Shown: positions 17,775-25,386 of the stretch, in pieces
How positions within the stretch are numbered: position 1 is the stretch's first letter
Layout: the number at the start of each line of letters is the position of its first letter
NCBI RefSeq assembly: GCF_002154575.1
Contig: NZ_MUBA01000085.1
Coordinates: 1 to 64,000 of the forward strand
Source of the DNA: Streptomyces bobili
GTDB taxonomy: Bacteria; Actinomycetota; Actinomycetes; Streptomycetales; Streptomycetaceae
Length of the DNA stretch: 64,000 bases
Direction: 5' to 3'
Made by a program: the position numbers and the translations under genes
Notes under the pieces: generated by a model
Told to the model about the DNA's origin: nothing
The model's input: the letters and a program-made list of their open reading frames with translations, nothing else
The model's database searches: none

Positions 17775-19349
17775 TCACTGGGCGTAGTACGTCGCGTCGG
17801 CGCGGTCCGTCGCCGTGCTCGGAACCTGTACGTACAGGAGGTGTTCGTAGTGCCGGAGGTAGCGCCCCGCGTAGTTGTACGACTCGTACGACACCCCCGC
17901 CGCGTCGGACAGGCCCGCCCGCCGGCTGAACGTGGCGTCGGCCGCGAACTGCGCGCTGCCGTCGTTCTTCTCCACCCACGCCTCGAAGTTCTTGTGCCGC
18001 AGGTAGTAGCCGGGGAAGTTGGCCGACTCCAGCGACACCGTGCCGCTGCCGGCGAGGCCGGGCACGACCCGGAACTGCGAGTCCGCGAGCGGGCTCACGT
18101 TCGCCTCGACGCGGGCGCGGTACTCCCAGTGCCGGATGAAGCGGTCCGCGAGGTTGTACGAGGAGAAGCGCTGCGGGGTGACCCCGTCGGCGACCGGGAT
18201 GCCGAAGTCGGGGGTGCCGTCGGCCTTCCAGTACAGCTTCTGCACGCGGGTACGGCGGTTGGGGTCGTTCAGCGGGTCGCCGGTGATGTCCTTGTAGCTG
18301 CGGTCGTGGTAGACGAGGACGTCGGACTTGCCGTCCTCGGAGACGGTGAACGAGTTGTGGCCGGGTCCGTACTGCGAGGTCGCGGCGCTGGTCTTGAACA
18401 CCGGCTGCGAACTCTTCGACCAGGACGCCGGGTTGGTGAGGTCGGCGGTCGCCGAGGCGGTCAGCAGGCCGAGGCAGTAGTTGGCGTCGGTCGCGCTGGC
18501 CGAGTAGCTCATGAAGACCTTGCCGCCGCGCTGGATGACGGCCGGGCCCTCGTTGACCTTGAAGCCGATGGTCTCCCAGGACAGGGTGGGCTGCGAGATC
18601 TCCGCCGGAGTGCCGGTGATCGTCCAGGGGTTGGCCATCTTCGCGATGAACAGGCTGGTGTTGTTCTCCTCGGCCGGGTTGCGCTGCGCCCAGGAGAGGT
18701 AGCGCACGCCGTTCACGACGAACGTGGTGGCATCCAGGGAGAAGCTCTCCCAGGTGGTCTTGATCTGCCCCTTCTCGGCCCAGGAGGCGGTGAGCGGGTT
18801 GCTGCCGGTGCCCTCCAGGACGTACATCCGGATCGCCCAGATGTCATTGGCGGCGCCGGCCGCGAAGTAGACGTACCACTTGCCGTCGATGAAGTGGATC
18901 TCCGGTGCCCAGATGTGGGCGCCCATGGCCCCGCTGGCGTGCTTGGTCCAGATCGTGGTCTCGGGGGCCGTCGACAGGCCCTGGATGGTCGTCGCCCGCC
19001 GCAGCACGATGCGGTCGTACTCGGGGACCGTGGCGGTGAAGTAGTAGTAACCGTCCGTGTGCTTGAAGATGTGCGGGTCGGCGCGCTTCTCCGCGATCGG
19101 GTTGGTGTAGGTCACGGCGGGGGAGTCGGGCACGGCGGCCTGTGCGGTGCCGGCGGGACCGGCGAAGCAGGTGGCCGCCACGGCCACCAGCACGGCCGTG
19201 ATCAGACGTAGGGCATTGCGTCTCAAGGGGGTGCTCCGGGATCGCAGGGGGACGACGCTGTTCGCGGGGAGAGGCGTGAGAGGGCCGGCCGGTGGGGAGG
19301 TGCGGCGCGCGGTCGGCGCGTGGGCACGCCGACGAAGCATCCGAGGCAT
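17775..19349 (-). CDS. Secreted GH43 arabinofuranosidase with AbfB module
   Basis: From ATG 19349 the product is 524 residues. A hydrophobic export segment (LRLITAVLVAVAATCFAGPA) begins near residue 45; a TTG at 19226 would place it at the N-terminus instead. A GH43 five-blade propeller follows (TYTNPIAEKRADPHIF, with the catalytic-base Asp; HIWAPEIHFIDGKWYVYFAA; NEGPAVIQRGGKVFMSYSAS). The C-terminal about 140 residues are an AbfB/CBM42 arabinose-binding beta-trefoil (NLADRFIRHWEYRARVE; GRYLRHYEHLLYVQ). It should release arabinose from plant arabinoxylan outside the cell. Confidence 0.9.
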   Translation of the reverse strand: MPRMLRRRAHAPTARRTSPPAGPLTPLPANSVVPLRSRSTPLRRNALRLITAVLVAVAATCFAGPAGTAQAAVPDSPAVTYTNPIAEKRADPHIFKHTDGYYYFTATVPEYDRIVLRRATTIQGLSTAPETTIWTKHASGAMGAHIWAPEIHFIDGKWYVYFAAGAANDIWAIRMYVLEGTGSNPLTASWAEKGQIKTTWESFSLDATTFVVNGVRYLSWAQRNPAEENNTSLFIAKMANPWTITGTPAEISQPTLSWETIGFKVNEGPAVIQRGGKVFMSYSASATDANYCLGLLTASATADLTNPASWSKSSQPVFKTSAATSQYGPGHNSFTVSEDGKSDVLVYHDRSYKDITGDPLNDPNRRTRVQKLYWKADGTPDFGIPVADGVTPQRFSSYNLADRFIRHWEYRARVEANVSPLADSQFRVVPGLAGSGTVSLESANFPGYYLRHKNFEAWVEKNDGSAQFAADATFSRRAGLSDAAGVSYESYNYAGRYLRHYEHLLYVQVPSTATDRADATYYAQ

Positions 19350-19434
19350 ACAGGACCGTCCCTTGTCCGTAATTTCGAACACAGTTCGTAACTTCGGCCA
19401 GAAGATAGGACGCGGACCTGGCCCCGTCAATGGT

Positions 19435-19454
19435 TTCGGCAAGCGGTTGCCGAA
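19435..19454. promoter_or_regulatory. LacI-family operator between GH43 and tetR
   Basis: TTCGGCAAGCGGTTGCCGAA is a 9-of-10 palindrome with the core GCAANCGNTTGC typical of LacI/PurR-family operators. It lies 86 bp upstream of the GH43 start and 54 bp upstream of the TetR start. A LacI-type sugar repressor encoded elsewhere is the likely ligand. Confidence 0.7.
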
Positions 19455-19507
19455 GCCGGGTGAACCGGCGGAGCCGGCGCCGGTGGCGACCGGGTTAGCC
19501 TCTCCCC

Positions 19508-20077
19508 ATGAGCACCGACACGAAGCCCACCTCCCGGGACCGGCTGCTGGAGGCCGCCGCTGCCCTCGCCTACAGCGAAGGCGTCGGGATCGGCGTCGAG
19601 GCACTCTGCAAGGCGGCCGGGGTGTCCAAGCGCTCGATGTACCAGCTCTTCGAGAGCAAGGACGAGTTGCTGGCCGCGAGCCTGGACCGGCGTGCCGCGG
19701 CCTACACCGACCTGCTGCTTCCCGCCGCCGGGGACGGGCGGACCGCGCGCGAGCACATCCTCCACGTCTTCGAACGGGTGCGGGAACAGGCGGGCCTGCC
19801 CGGCTACCACGGGTGTCCCTTCCTCGCCGTCCAGGTCGAACTCAAGGACGCCGAACACCCCGCCAGCAGGGTCGCCCGGCGGGTCAAGGGCGGGCTGACG
19901 GAGTTCTTCCGGGCCGAGGCCGAAAGGGGCGGCGCGACGGATCCCGCCCTGCTGGCCCGTCAGTTGATCCTCGTCTTCGACGGAGCGAGCGCCCGCGCCG
20001 GCATCGGGGCCGACGACCTCGCCGAGCTGATCCTGCCGACGGTGACCTCGCTGCTGGACGCCGCGGGTGTGCGGTGA
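19508..20077 (+). CDS. TetR family transcriptional regulator
   Basis: The 189-residue product has an N-terminal TetR helix-turn-helix (SRDRLLEAAAALAYSEGVGI, then LCKAAGVSKRSMYQLFESKD) and a helical ligand domain with LPGYHGCPFLAVQVELKD and an RQLILVFDGASARA helix. The layout resembles TetR proteins that control efflux or oxidoreductase genes. Its target is unknown; it is divergent from the arabinofuranosidase gene and followed by a small gene 167 bp away. Confidence 0.9.
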   Translation: MSTDTKPTSRDRLLEAAAALAYSEGVGIGVEALCKAAGVSKRSMYQLFESKDELLAASLDRRAAAYTDLLLPAAGDGRTAREHILHVFERVREQAGLPGYHGCPFLAVQVELKDAEHPASRVARRVKGGLTEFFRAEAERGGATDPALLARQLILVFDGASARAGIGADDLAELILPTVTSLLDAAGVR

Positions 20078-20244
20078 GCCGGTAGGCGCCGGCGCGTGGT
20101 GCGTCAGCGGTCGGTGCGTCGCCGTCGGCCGGGGCGTCACCGTTGTGACCGGTGACGCGCGTGACCGTGCCCGGTATCCTCGGTGTTCGCGGGGCCCTGG
20201 TGGCCGACAGGTCCGCAGCGCACGTCCGAACCCCGGAGGATGAG

Positions 20245-20424
20245 ATGGCGCACGAAGACAGAGCCCCGGACACCGCCGCGGAGGCCCGTCGCGCCCGGTT
20301 CGGCGCGCTGCCGGAGCGGATCACCCCGGCGGAGATGGTCGAGGAGAAGCCGGCGAGCTCCGTCGACCCGGCGCGCAACAACTTCAACGACGACGAGTGG
20401 CTCGTCCGCATGGGCGCCTTCTGA
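20245..20424 (+). CDS. Small acidic protein, 59 residues
   Basis: An ATG at 20245 follows GGAGG by 5 nt, so it has a good translation signal. The product is charged and has no membrane segment; it ends NDDEWLVRMGAF. I recognise no domain. The good ribosome-binding site and clean GC-biased codon use support a real gene. Function unknown. Confidence 0.65.
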   Translation: MAHEDRAPDTAAEARRARFGALPERITPAEMVEEKPASSVDPARNNFNDDEWLVRMGAF

Positions 20425-20765
20425 GCCCAGGAGCCCTCACCCGGCGGTGACTGCGGCGTCCCCCTCTTGCGGGCGCGGTGGGCAGCCGCCTTCACCCGGT
20501 TTCCGCACGACTCCATGCCGCACCACTGACGGCGGGCCCCACGGGACCGGTCGAGGTGGACGCGGGTGCACTCGGGATCGCCGCACTCCACCGTTCACCC
20601 GAACTCGCGAGCCTTCGGCTGAACGTTCATATGCGGCAATTTTCCCGTTCCGGAAACGGCGCTCACGCCTGTCGCGGATCATGGACGGGCCGAAAGGGAC
20701 GGGCAGGCAACGGTTTCCGTCGGCTGTGCCGCCGCCGCCCGCTCCCCGCGACACCAGGAGTCCGC
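20425..20765. other. 341-bp intergenic region
   Basis: No gene is supported. An imperfect palindrome CCGTTCCGGAAACGG lies at about 20646, and AT-richer sequence around 20625-20645 could hold the promoter of the GNAT-type gene. Nothing else is seen. Confidence 0.4.
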
Positions 20766-21851
20766 ATGACCACACCGCGCATCGAGCTCGCCCACCCCGG
20801 CGACCTGGCACCCGCGGACCTCGCGAGGTGGAACGACCTGCGCAGCACGACCGCGACCGTCGCGAACCCCTTCATGAGCGCCGAGTTCACCCAGGCCGTC
20901 GGCCGGGTCCGGCCCGACACCCGGGTGGCCGTCCTGCGGCGGGGCGGCCGGCCCGTCGGCTACTTCCCCCACCAGCGCGGACGCTGGGGCTACGGCCGGG
21001 CGGTCGGGCTCGGTGTCTCCGACTGCCAGGGCGCCGTACTCCAGCCCGACGTCCACCTGGAGGCGCAGTACCTGATGCGCGCCTGCTCCCTCAACGCCTG
21101 GGAGTTCAACCATCTCGAAAGCGGTCAGGAACTGTTCCTGCCGTACGCCACCGGGCAGTTCGCCTCACCCGTCGTCGACCTCACCCACGGCTTCGACCGG
21201 TACGAGCGGCATCTGCGCGAGCACGCGCGCGGCTTCCTCAAGACGGCCAGGGCGCAGGAACGCCGGATGGCCCGCCACCTCGGCCCGCTGCGCTTCGTCC
21301 ACGACGAACGCGACCCCGCCGCCCTGCGCGTCCTCATCGCCTGGAAGTCCGCCCACTACCGGCGCACCGGCCGCCGTGACCCCTTCGCCCAGCCCTGGAT
21401 CACCCGGCTCGTCGACCTCCTGGCAGGCACGGCGGCACCGCACTGCTCCGGTGTCCTGTCGGTGCTCTACGCCGCCGACCGGCCCGTCGCCGCCCACTTC
21501 GGCCTGCGCTCCCGCACCGTCTTCTCCTGCTGGTTCCCCTCCTACGACCGCACCCTCGCCACCTACTCGCCCGGCCGCGTCCTCTACCTGCGCATGATCG
21601 AGGCCGCCGCCGCGTCCGGCGTCCGCCTCTTCGACTTCGGCCGGGGCGAGGCGGCGTACAAGGACTCCTTCAAGACCGGCGACCTCCTCGTCCACGAGGG
21701 CGCGCTGCGCACGACCGGTCCGGGAGCCGCCCTGCACTGGCTCCGCCGTGAACCCGTACGCGCCGCGCACCGCCTGGTCCGCGACCATCCCGCCCTGAGG
21801 CAGGCGGCACTGCGCACACTGCACGCGGTGGGCACGGCACGCGGGCGCTGA
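20766..21851 (+). CDS. GNAT-fold acyltransferase, CelD/BcsL-like
   Basis: The 361-residue product, from ATG 20766 with an AGGAG site, resembles the CelD/BcsL group of double-GNAT proteins. Markers are an N-terminal domain with NPFMSAEFTQAVGRVRPDTR, a basic helix (ARGFLKTARAQERRMARHLG) and a C-terminal GNAT_6-type core with RPVAAHFGLRSRTVFSCWFP and RLFDFGRGEAAYKDSFKTGD. Such proteins occur in polysaccharide and capsule contexts and are thought to acylate sugars or peptides. No carbohydrate operon is adjacent. Confidence 0.8.
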   Translation: MTTPRIELAHPGDLAPADLARWNDLRSTTATVANPFMSAEFTQAVGRVRPDTRVAVLRRGGRPVGYFPHQRGRWGYGRAVGLGVSDCQGAVLQPDVHLEAQYLMRACSLNAWEFNHLESGQELFLPYATGQFASPVVDLTHGFDRYERHLREHARGFLKTARAQERRMARHLGPLRFVHDERDPAALRVLIAWKSAHYRRTGRRDPFAQPWITRLVDLLAGTAAPHCSGVLSVLYAADRPVAAHFGLRSRTVFSCWFPSYDRTLATYSPGRVLYLRMIEAAAASGVRLFDFGRGEAAYKDSFKTGDLLVHEGALRTTGPGAALHWLRREPVRAAHRLVRDHPALRQAALRTLHAVGTARGR

Positions 21852-21968
21852 CCGCCGGGCCGGGCCCCCGCTGCCCGGCGCCACCCCGTCCCGGCGCCCG
21901 CCCACGCGTGGCGGGCCGGCGCCGGCGGTGTTTTGCTGGCCGTCCGGGACGTGAAGGTGGAGGCGGAC

Positions 21969-23042
21969 ATGCCGGTGGGTCGGCTGGGACTCGTGGTGCA
22001 CGGGGGGCGCCCGGAGGCCGGAGAGGCCGCCCGCGTCGTCCGAGCGTGGTGCGCCGAGCACTCCGTGTCGTGCACGGACATCGACGTGTGGCAGGACGGC
22101 GGGCGGCACAGCGCGCAGGAGGAGGTCGAGGCCGCCGGGAATCCCGACCTCGTCGTCACCCTCGGCGGCGACGGCACGTTCCTGCGCGGCGCCCGGCTGG
22201 CCGCCGAGAACGACGCCCTCGTCCTCGGCGTCGACCTGGGCCGCGTCGGCTTCCTGACGGAGGTGCCCGTCGCCGCGGTGCGCACGGCCCTGGACGCCGT
22301 ACGGGAGGAACGGCTCACCGTGGAGAGCCGGTTGCTGCTGACGCTGCGCGCCTCGCGTCGGCTGGAGGTGCCCGAGGAGATGGAGGCGCTGATCAAGTAC
22401 GGGCGCGGGCCGCTGCTGCCGCCGCCCCGGGTGCGCGAGGACTGCGAGGCCGACGACGAGTGGGGCCTCCCCCTGCACGTCTTCGCGCTCAACGACATCG
22501 TGCTGGAGAAGCTGGCGCGTGACCGTCAGGTGTCGGTCGGCGTCTACGTCGCCGGACGGCTGCTCGCCTCCTACTCCGCCGACGCCCTGCTGGTGGCGAC
22601 GCCGACGGGCTCGACCGCCTACAGTTTCGCCGCCGGCGGTCCTGTCGTCTCGCCGCGCGCCGAGGCCCTGGTCTTCACGCCGGTCGCCCCGCACATGGCG
22701 TTCGACCGCTCGGTGGTGACGGCCCCGGACGAGCCCATCGGACTGCGCGTCCTCGAACGGTCGGGCCGGGCCGCAGTCAGTATCGACGGACAGCTGCGCG
22801 GCGTCCTCGACCCGGGCGACTGGATCGGCGTCTACGCCTCACCGCGCCGGCTGCGGGCGGTCCGGCTCGGACCGACGGACTTCTACGGCCGGCTGCGCGA
22901 GCGGATGAACCTCACCGACGCCCCGGCCGCGGTCGCCGACGGAACCGCCGCCCCGCTGTGGTCGGTGACCACACCCCCGCCGGGCGACATGGCCCACCTG
23001 GTGCTGCCCGAGGCCCCGGACGAGCCGGCCCGGGATCCGTAG
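21969..23042 (+). CDS. nadK: NAD kinase
   Basis: The 357-residue product, from ATG 21969 with GGAGG upstream, has the NAD kinase signatures LVVTLGGDGTFLRGARL (GGDG motif) and a C-terminal domain with LALNDIV-like FALNDIVLEK, TPTGSTAYSFAAGGPVVSP and SIDGQ. It phosphorylates NAD+ to NADP+ in the cytosol. It carries an unusual charged insert of about 30 residues (PPPRVREDCEADDEWG) and a C-terminal tail beyond the core. Streptomyces often has two NAD kinases; this variant may be the secondary one. Confidence 0.9.
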   Translation: MPVGRLGLVVHGGRPEAGEAARVVRAWCAEHSVSCTDIDVWQDGGRHSAQEEVEAAGNPDLVVTLGGDGTFLRGARLAAENDALVLGVDLGRVGFLTEVPVAAVRTALDAVREERLTVESRLLLTLRASRRLEVPEEMEALIKYGRGPLLPPPRVREDCEADDEWGLPLHVFALNDIVLEKLARDRQVSVGVYVAGRLLASYSADALLVATPTGSTAYSFAAGGPVVSPRAEALVFTPVAPHMAFDRSVVTAPDEPIGLRVLERSGRAAVSIDGQLRGVLDPGDWIGVYASPRRLRAVRLGPTDFYGRLRERMNLTDAPAAVADGTAAPLWSVTTPPPGDMAHLVLPEAPDEPARDP

Positions 23043-23094
23043 CGGCCGGGCCTCGCGGGGGACCCGCCTCGGTAAGCGGCGTTAAACGGTAACT

Positions 23095-23112
23095 CCCCTG
23101 GTTTATCAGGGG
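23095..23112 (+). terminator. Short hairpin after NAD kinase gene
   Basis: CCCCTG at 23095-23100 pairs with CAGGGG at 23107-23112 around GTTTAT, followed by TTT. It may end NAD kinase transcription. The stem is short, so this is tentative. Confidence 0.5.
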
Positions 23113-23198
23113 TTTGGGCGGTTTGGAGCTGCGGTTTCGGACTTACGGATGCGAGGATGGGGTGCGGGCGTCTCGGAGACGGTCGATGTGAGGGGTCC

Positions 23199-23804
23199 AT
23201 GATAAAGATTCTGATCGCCGAGGACATGGCGATGCTGCGCCGAGCGCTCGCCGAACTCCTGGCGCTGGAAGCGGACTTCGACGTGGTGGCCGAGATCGAC
23301 CGTGGCGACGAGATCGTCGCGAAGGCTCGTGCCCTGAAACCGGATGTGGCCGTACTCGACATCGGCCTTCCCGGTATGGACGGTATCGCCGCGGCGGCGG
23401 CGCTCGCTGCCGAGGTACCGGACTGCCGGATCCTCATGCTCACCGGGTACGGCAACCCGAGCACCCTGCGCCGGGCGCTGGCCACCCGCGCCATGGGATT
23501 CCTGCGCAAGGACGCCGACCCGGCCCAGCTCATCGGCGCCATCAGGGCGGTGGCGGCGGGGAAGCGGGCCGTCGACCCCCAACTGGCCGTCGCGGCGCTC
23601 GAGGACGTCACGCAGCCGCTGGCTCCGCGCGAACTGGAAGTGCTGCGCCTCGCCGCCGCGGGTGAGGGCACCACGGCCATCGCCCGCCGCCTGTTCCTCT
23701 CACCGGGAACGGTACGGAACTACCTGAGCAGTGCCGTGGTCAAGCTCGGCGCCCGCAATCGTATGGACGCGGTACGCATCGCGCGGGAGACCGGCTGGAT
23801 CTGA
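23199..23804 (+). CDS. NarL/DesR-type response regulator
   Basis: The 201-residue product has a receiver domain (ILIAEDMAMLRRALAELL; phosphoacceptor Asp54 in VAVLDIGLPGMDG; Lys in FLRKDADP) and a LuxR-type helix-turn-helix (LAPRELEVLRLAAAGEGTTA, then LFLSPGTVRNYLSSAVVKLG). It is closest in style to DesR. It converges on the DesK-like kinase gene, 89 bp away, so the two form a likely pair. The target is unknown; the neighbouring YcaO locus is one candidate. Confidence 0.92.
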   Translation: MIKILIAEDMAMLRRALAELLALEADFDVVAEIDRGDEIVAKARALKPDVAVLDIGLPGMDGIAAAAALAAEVPDCRILMLTGYGNPSTLRRALATRAMGFLRKDADPAQLIGAIRAVAAGKRAVDPQLAVAALEDVTQPLAPRELEVLRLAAAGEGTTAIARRLFLSPGTVRNYLSSAVVKLGARNRMDAVRIARETGWI

Positions 23805-23893
23805 CGGGCCGCCGACGAGGCGCCCCGCCGGGCCGGTCCCCGGCCGCCGAGGTCAAGGCCGCACGGGCCGATGGCGCTCGGGCCGAGGCCGGC

Positions 23894-25153
23894 TCAGGCC
23901 ACGGTCGCCGAATCGTGCATCCCCCGGTCGGAGGGGTGCGCCGTGTCCATGGAAGGCCACAGGAGCCGGCGCCTGGACGTCTGGTTCGTCGCCGGGAGAG
24001 GGACGACCACCGTCAGGGAGAACCACTTGTCCTCGGTGATCTCCGTGTTGAGGCGGCCTTCCACCGCCTCGACGCGTTCGCGGAGGTTGGTGAGCCCGCT
24101 TCCGGGCCGGGCGTCGGCGGGCCGGGGGGCCGCACGGCTCATCAGCCCGTCGTTGGTCAGGGTCATCCTGACGGTGCTCTGTTCCAGACCGAGGTGGAGG
24201 ATGCAGGTGCCGACCCTGCTGTGCCGCAGCATGTTGGTGGCCCCCTCGCGCAGCACCGTGGCCAGCGCGGTCTCGATCTCGGGCGGCAGAGGTCCGGCGC
24301 CGCCCCGGAAGACGGTCTGTATGCCCATGGCCCTGAGGGTGCGGAAGACGGTGTCGACCTCCGTGGTCAGTGACATGGCGCGGTAGGTCTGGGAGACGGC
24401 CCGCACGTCGGCGAACGCCTGCTGGGTGATGTCGAGGATCTCGGTCAGTTCCTGATGCAGGCGGGCGTGCTTGGAGGGCGGCAGCCGCCGTGCCAGTTCG
24501 CATTTGAAGGCGATCGTGGTCAGGCTCATGCCCAGCAGGTCGTGCAGGTCGCGGGAGAAGCGCAGGCGCTCGGCCTCCAGGGCCATCCGGGTCAGCTCGC
24601 TCCGGGTGCGGTGGGCCTCCTGGACGAGCCGGGTCAGCTCCGACAGTCCGAACACCACGAGACCGGTCAGCGTGGTCGCGACCGTCCCGTACCACAGCGA
24701 TCCGCGGCCCATTCCGCTTCCGAGCACCAGCAGGCTGGACGAGGCCACGGTCACGGCGAACGTCGGCCACGCCCAGCGGGACGGCAGGACGAGCAGGGCG
24801 GAGCCGGCGAGAAAGCCGGGTGTGGCGAGCCAGGCCTCGGCGAAAGTGAGAAAGGGAAGATAGGTGAGAAGGATCTGAACTCCGAAAGTCCAGGACCGCC
24901 GTCGGGCCAGCCAGGGCCACAGATGCGGGAAGGAATGCGCGAGTTGGACGCCGTATACGAGAATGAGGGTCAGGATGCCGGCCGCGAGTCTCGCGGGTGA
25001 GAGCCGGTCGTCCAGCAGATAGCTGAGGGCCACCCCGAAGAAGGCCACGAGTACCGCGAGGGTGATGGCGCTGGAGGTGCCGAGAGCCAGGTCCCTGCTT
25101 CTCACGTCCTCCCGCTCGACGCGCGCACCCCTGTGCAGGGCAGAACCTTGCAT
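23894..25153 (-). CDS. DesK-type sensor histidine kinase
   Basis: The 419-residue product starts at ATG 25153 behind GGAGGAAGAG. Four to six membrane segments fill residues 25-175. A HisKA_3 dimerisation helix with His204 (RFSRDLHDLLGMSLTTIAFK) follows, then a HATPase domain (LREGATNMLRHS N-box; GSGLTNLRERVEAVEGRL G-box). It should phosphorylate the adjacent DesR-type regulator. Its lack of a large extracellular loop suggests that it senses membrane state or a membrane-active compound. The last 30 residues look non-conserved. Confidence 0.92.
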   Translation of the reverse strand: MQGSALHRGARVEREDVRSRDLALGTSSAITLAVLVAFFGVALSYLLDDRLSPARLAAGILTLILVYGVQLAHSFPHLWPWLARRRSWTFGVQILLTYLPFLTFAEAWLATPGFLAGSALLVLPSRWAWPTFAVTVASSSLLVLGSGMGRGSLWYGTVATTLTGLVVFGLSELTRLVQEAHRTRSELTRMALEAERLRFSRDLHDLLGMSLTTIAFKCELARRLPPSKHARLHQELTEILDITQQAFADVRAVSQTYRAMSLTTEVDTVFRTLRAMGIQTVFRGGAGPLPPEIETALATVLREGATNMLRHSRVGTCILHLGLEQSTVRMTLTNDGLMSRAAPRPADARPGSGLTNLRERVEAVEGRLNTEITEDKWFSLTVVVPLPATNQTSRRRLLWPSMDTAHPSDRGMHDSATVA

Positions 25154-25247
25154 CTCTTCCTCCCCCGGACGAACCGAACGAATGAGTGAGTCAGGGTTGT
25201 GCCTCACCCACCCTCTCACGGCAGGCCGGGAGGATGGGAACTGGTCA

Positions 25248-25261
25248 TCGATTTTAATCGA
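25248..25261. promoter_or_regulatory. AT-rich palindrome upstream of the kinase gene
   Basis: TCGATT-TT-AATCGA is a perfect inverted repeat in the 233-bp gap between the YcaO gene and the kinase gene. A GC hairpin (CGCCCGC/GCGGGCG, 25273-25292) lies beside it and could attenuate read-through from the YcaO gene. Either may control the kinase. No gene is seen in this gap. Confidence 0.45.
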
Positions 25262-25386
25262 ACTGGGCGTTCCGCCCGCGGCGTTGCGGGCGCGGCGGCC
25301 CTTTTCCGGCCGCTTTCCAGAAGAGAAGGCTTTTGGCTTCGAAGGGTTGTCTTCCGGGCGCGGAAAAAGAGGAATGCTGGATTCCG

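Noticed and set aside
17775..19604. Longer N-terminal form of the arabinofuranosidase starting at 19,604
   Set aside because: It would include the LacI-type operator and part of the divergent TetR gene as coding sequence, and would bury the export signal far from the N-terminus.
23894..24920. Open frame in a second minus-strand frame over the kinase gene
   Set aside because: It overlaps the HATPase region of the kinase in another frame and is Arg/Pro/Gly-rich without motifs.
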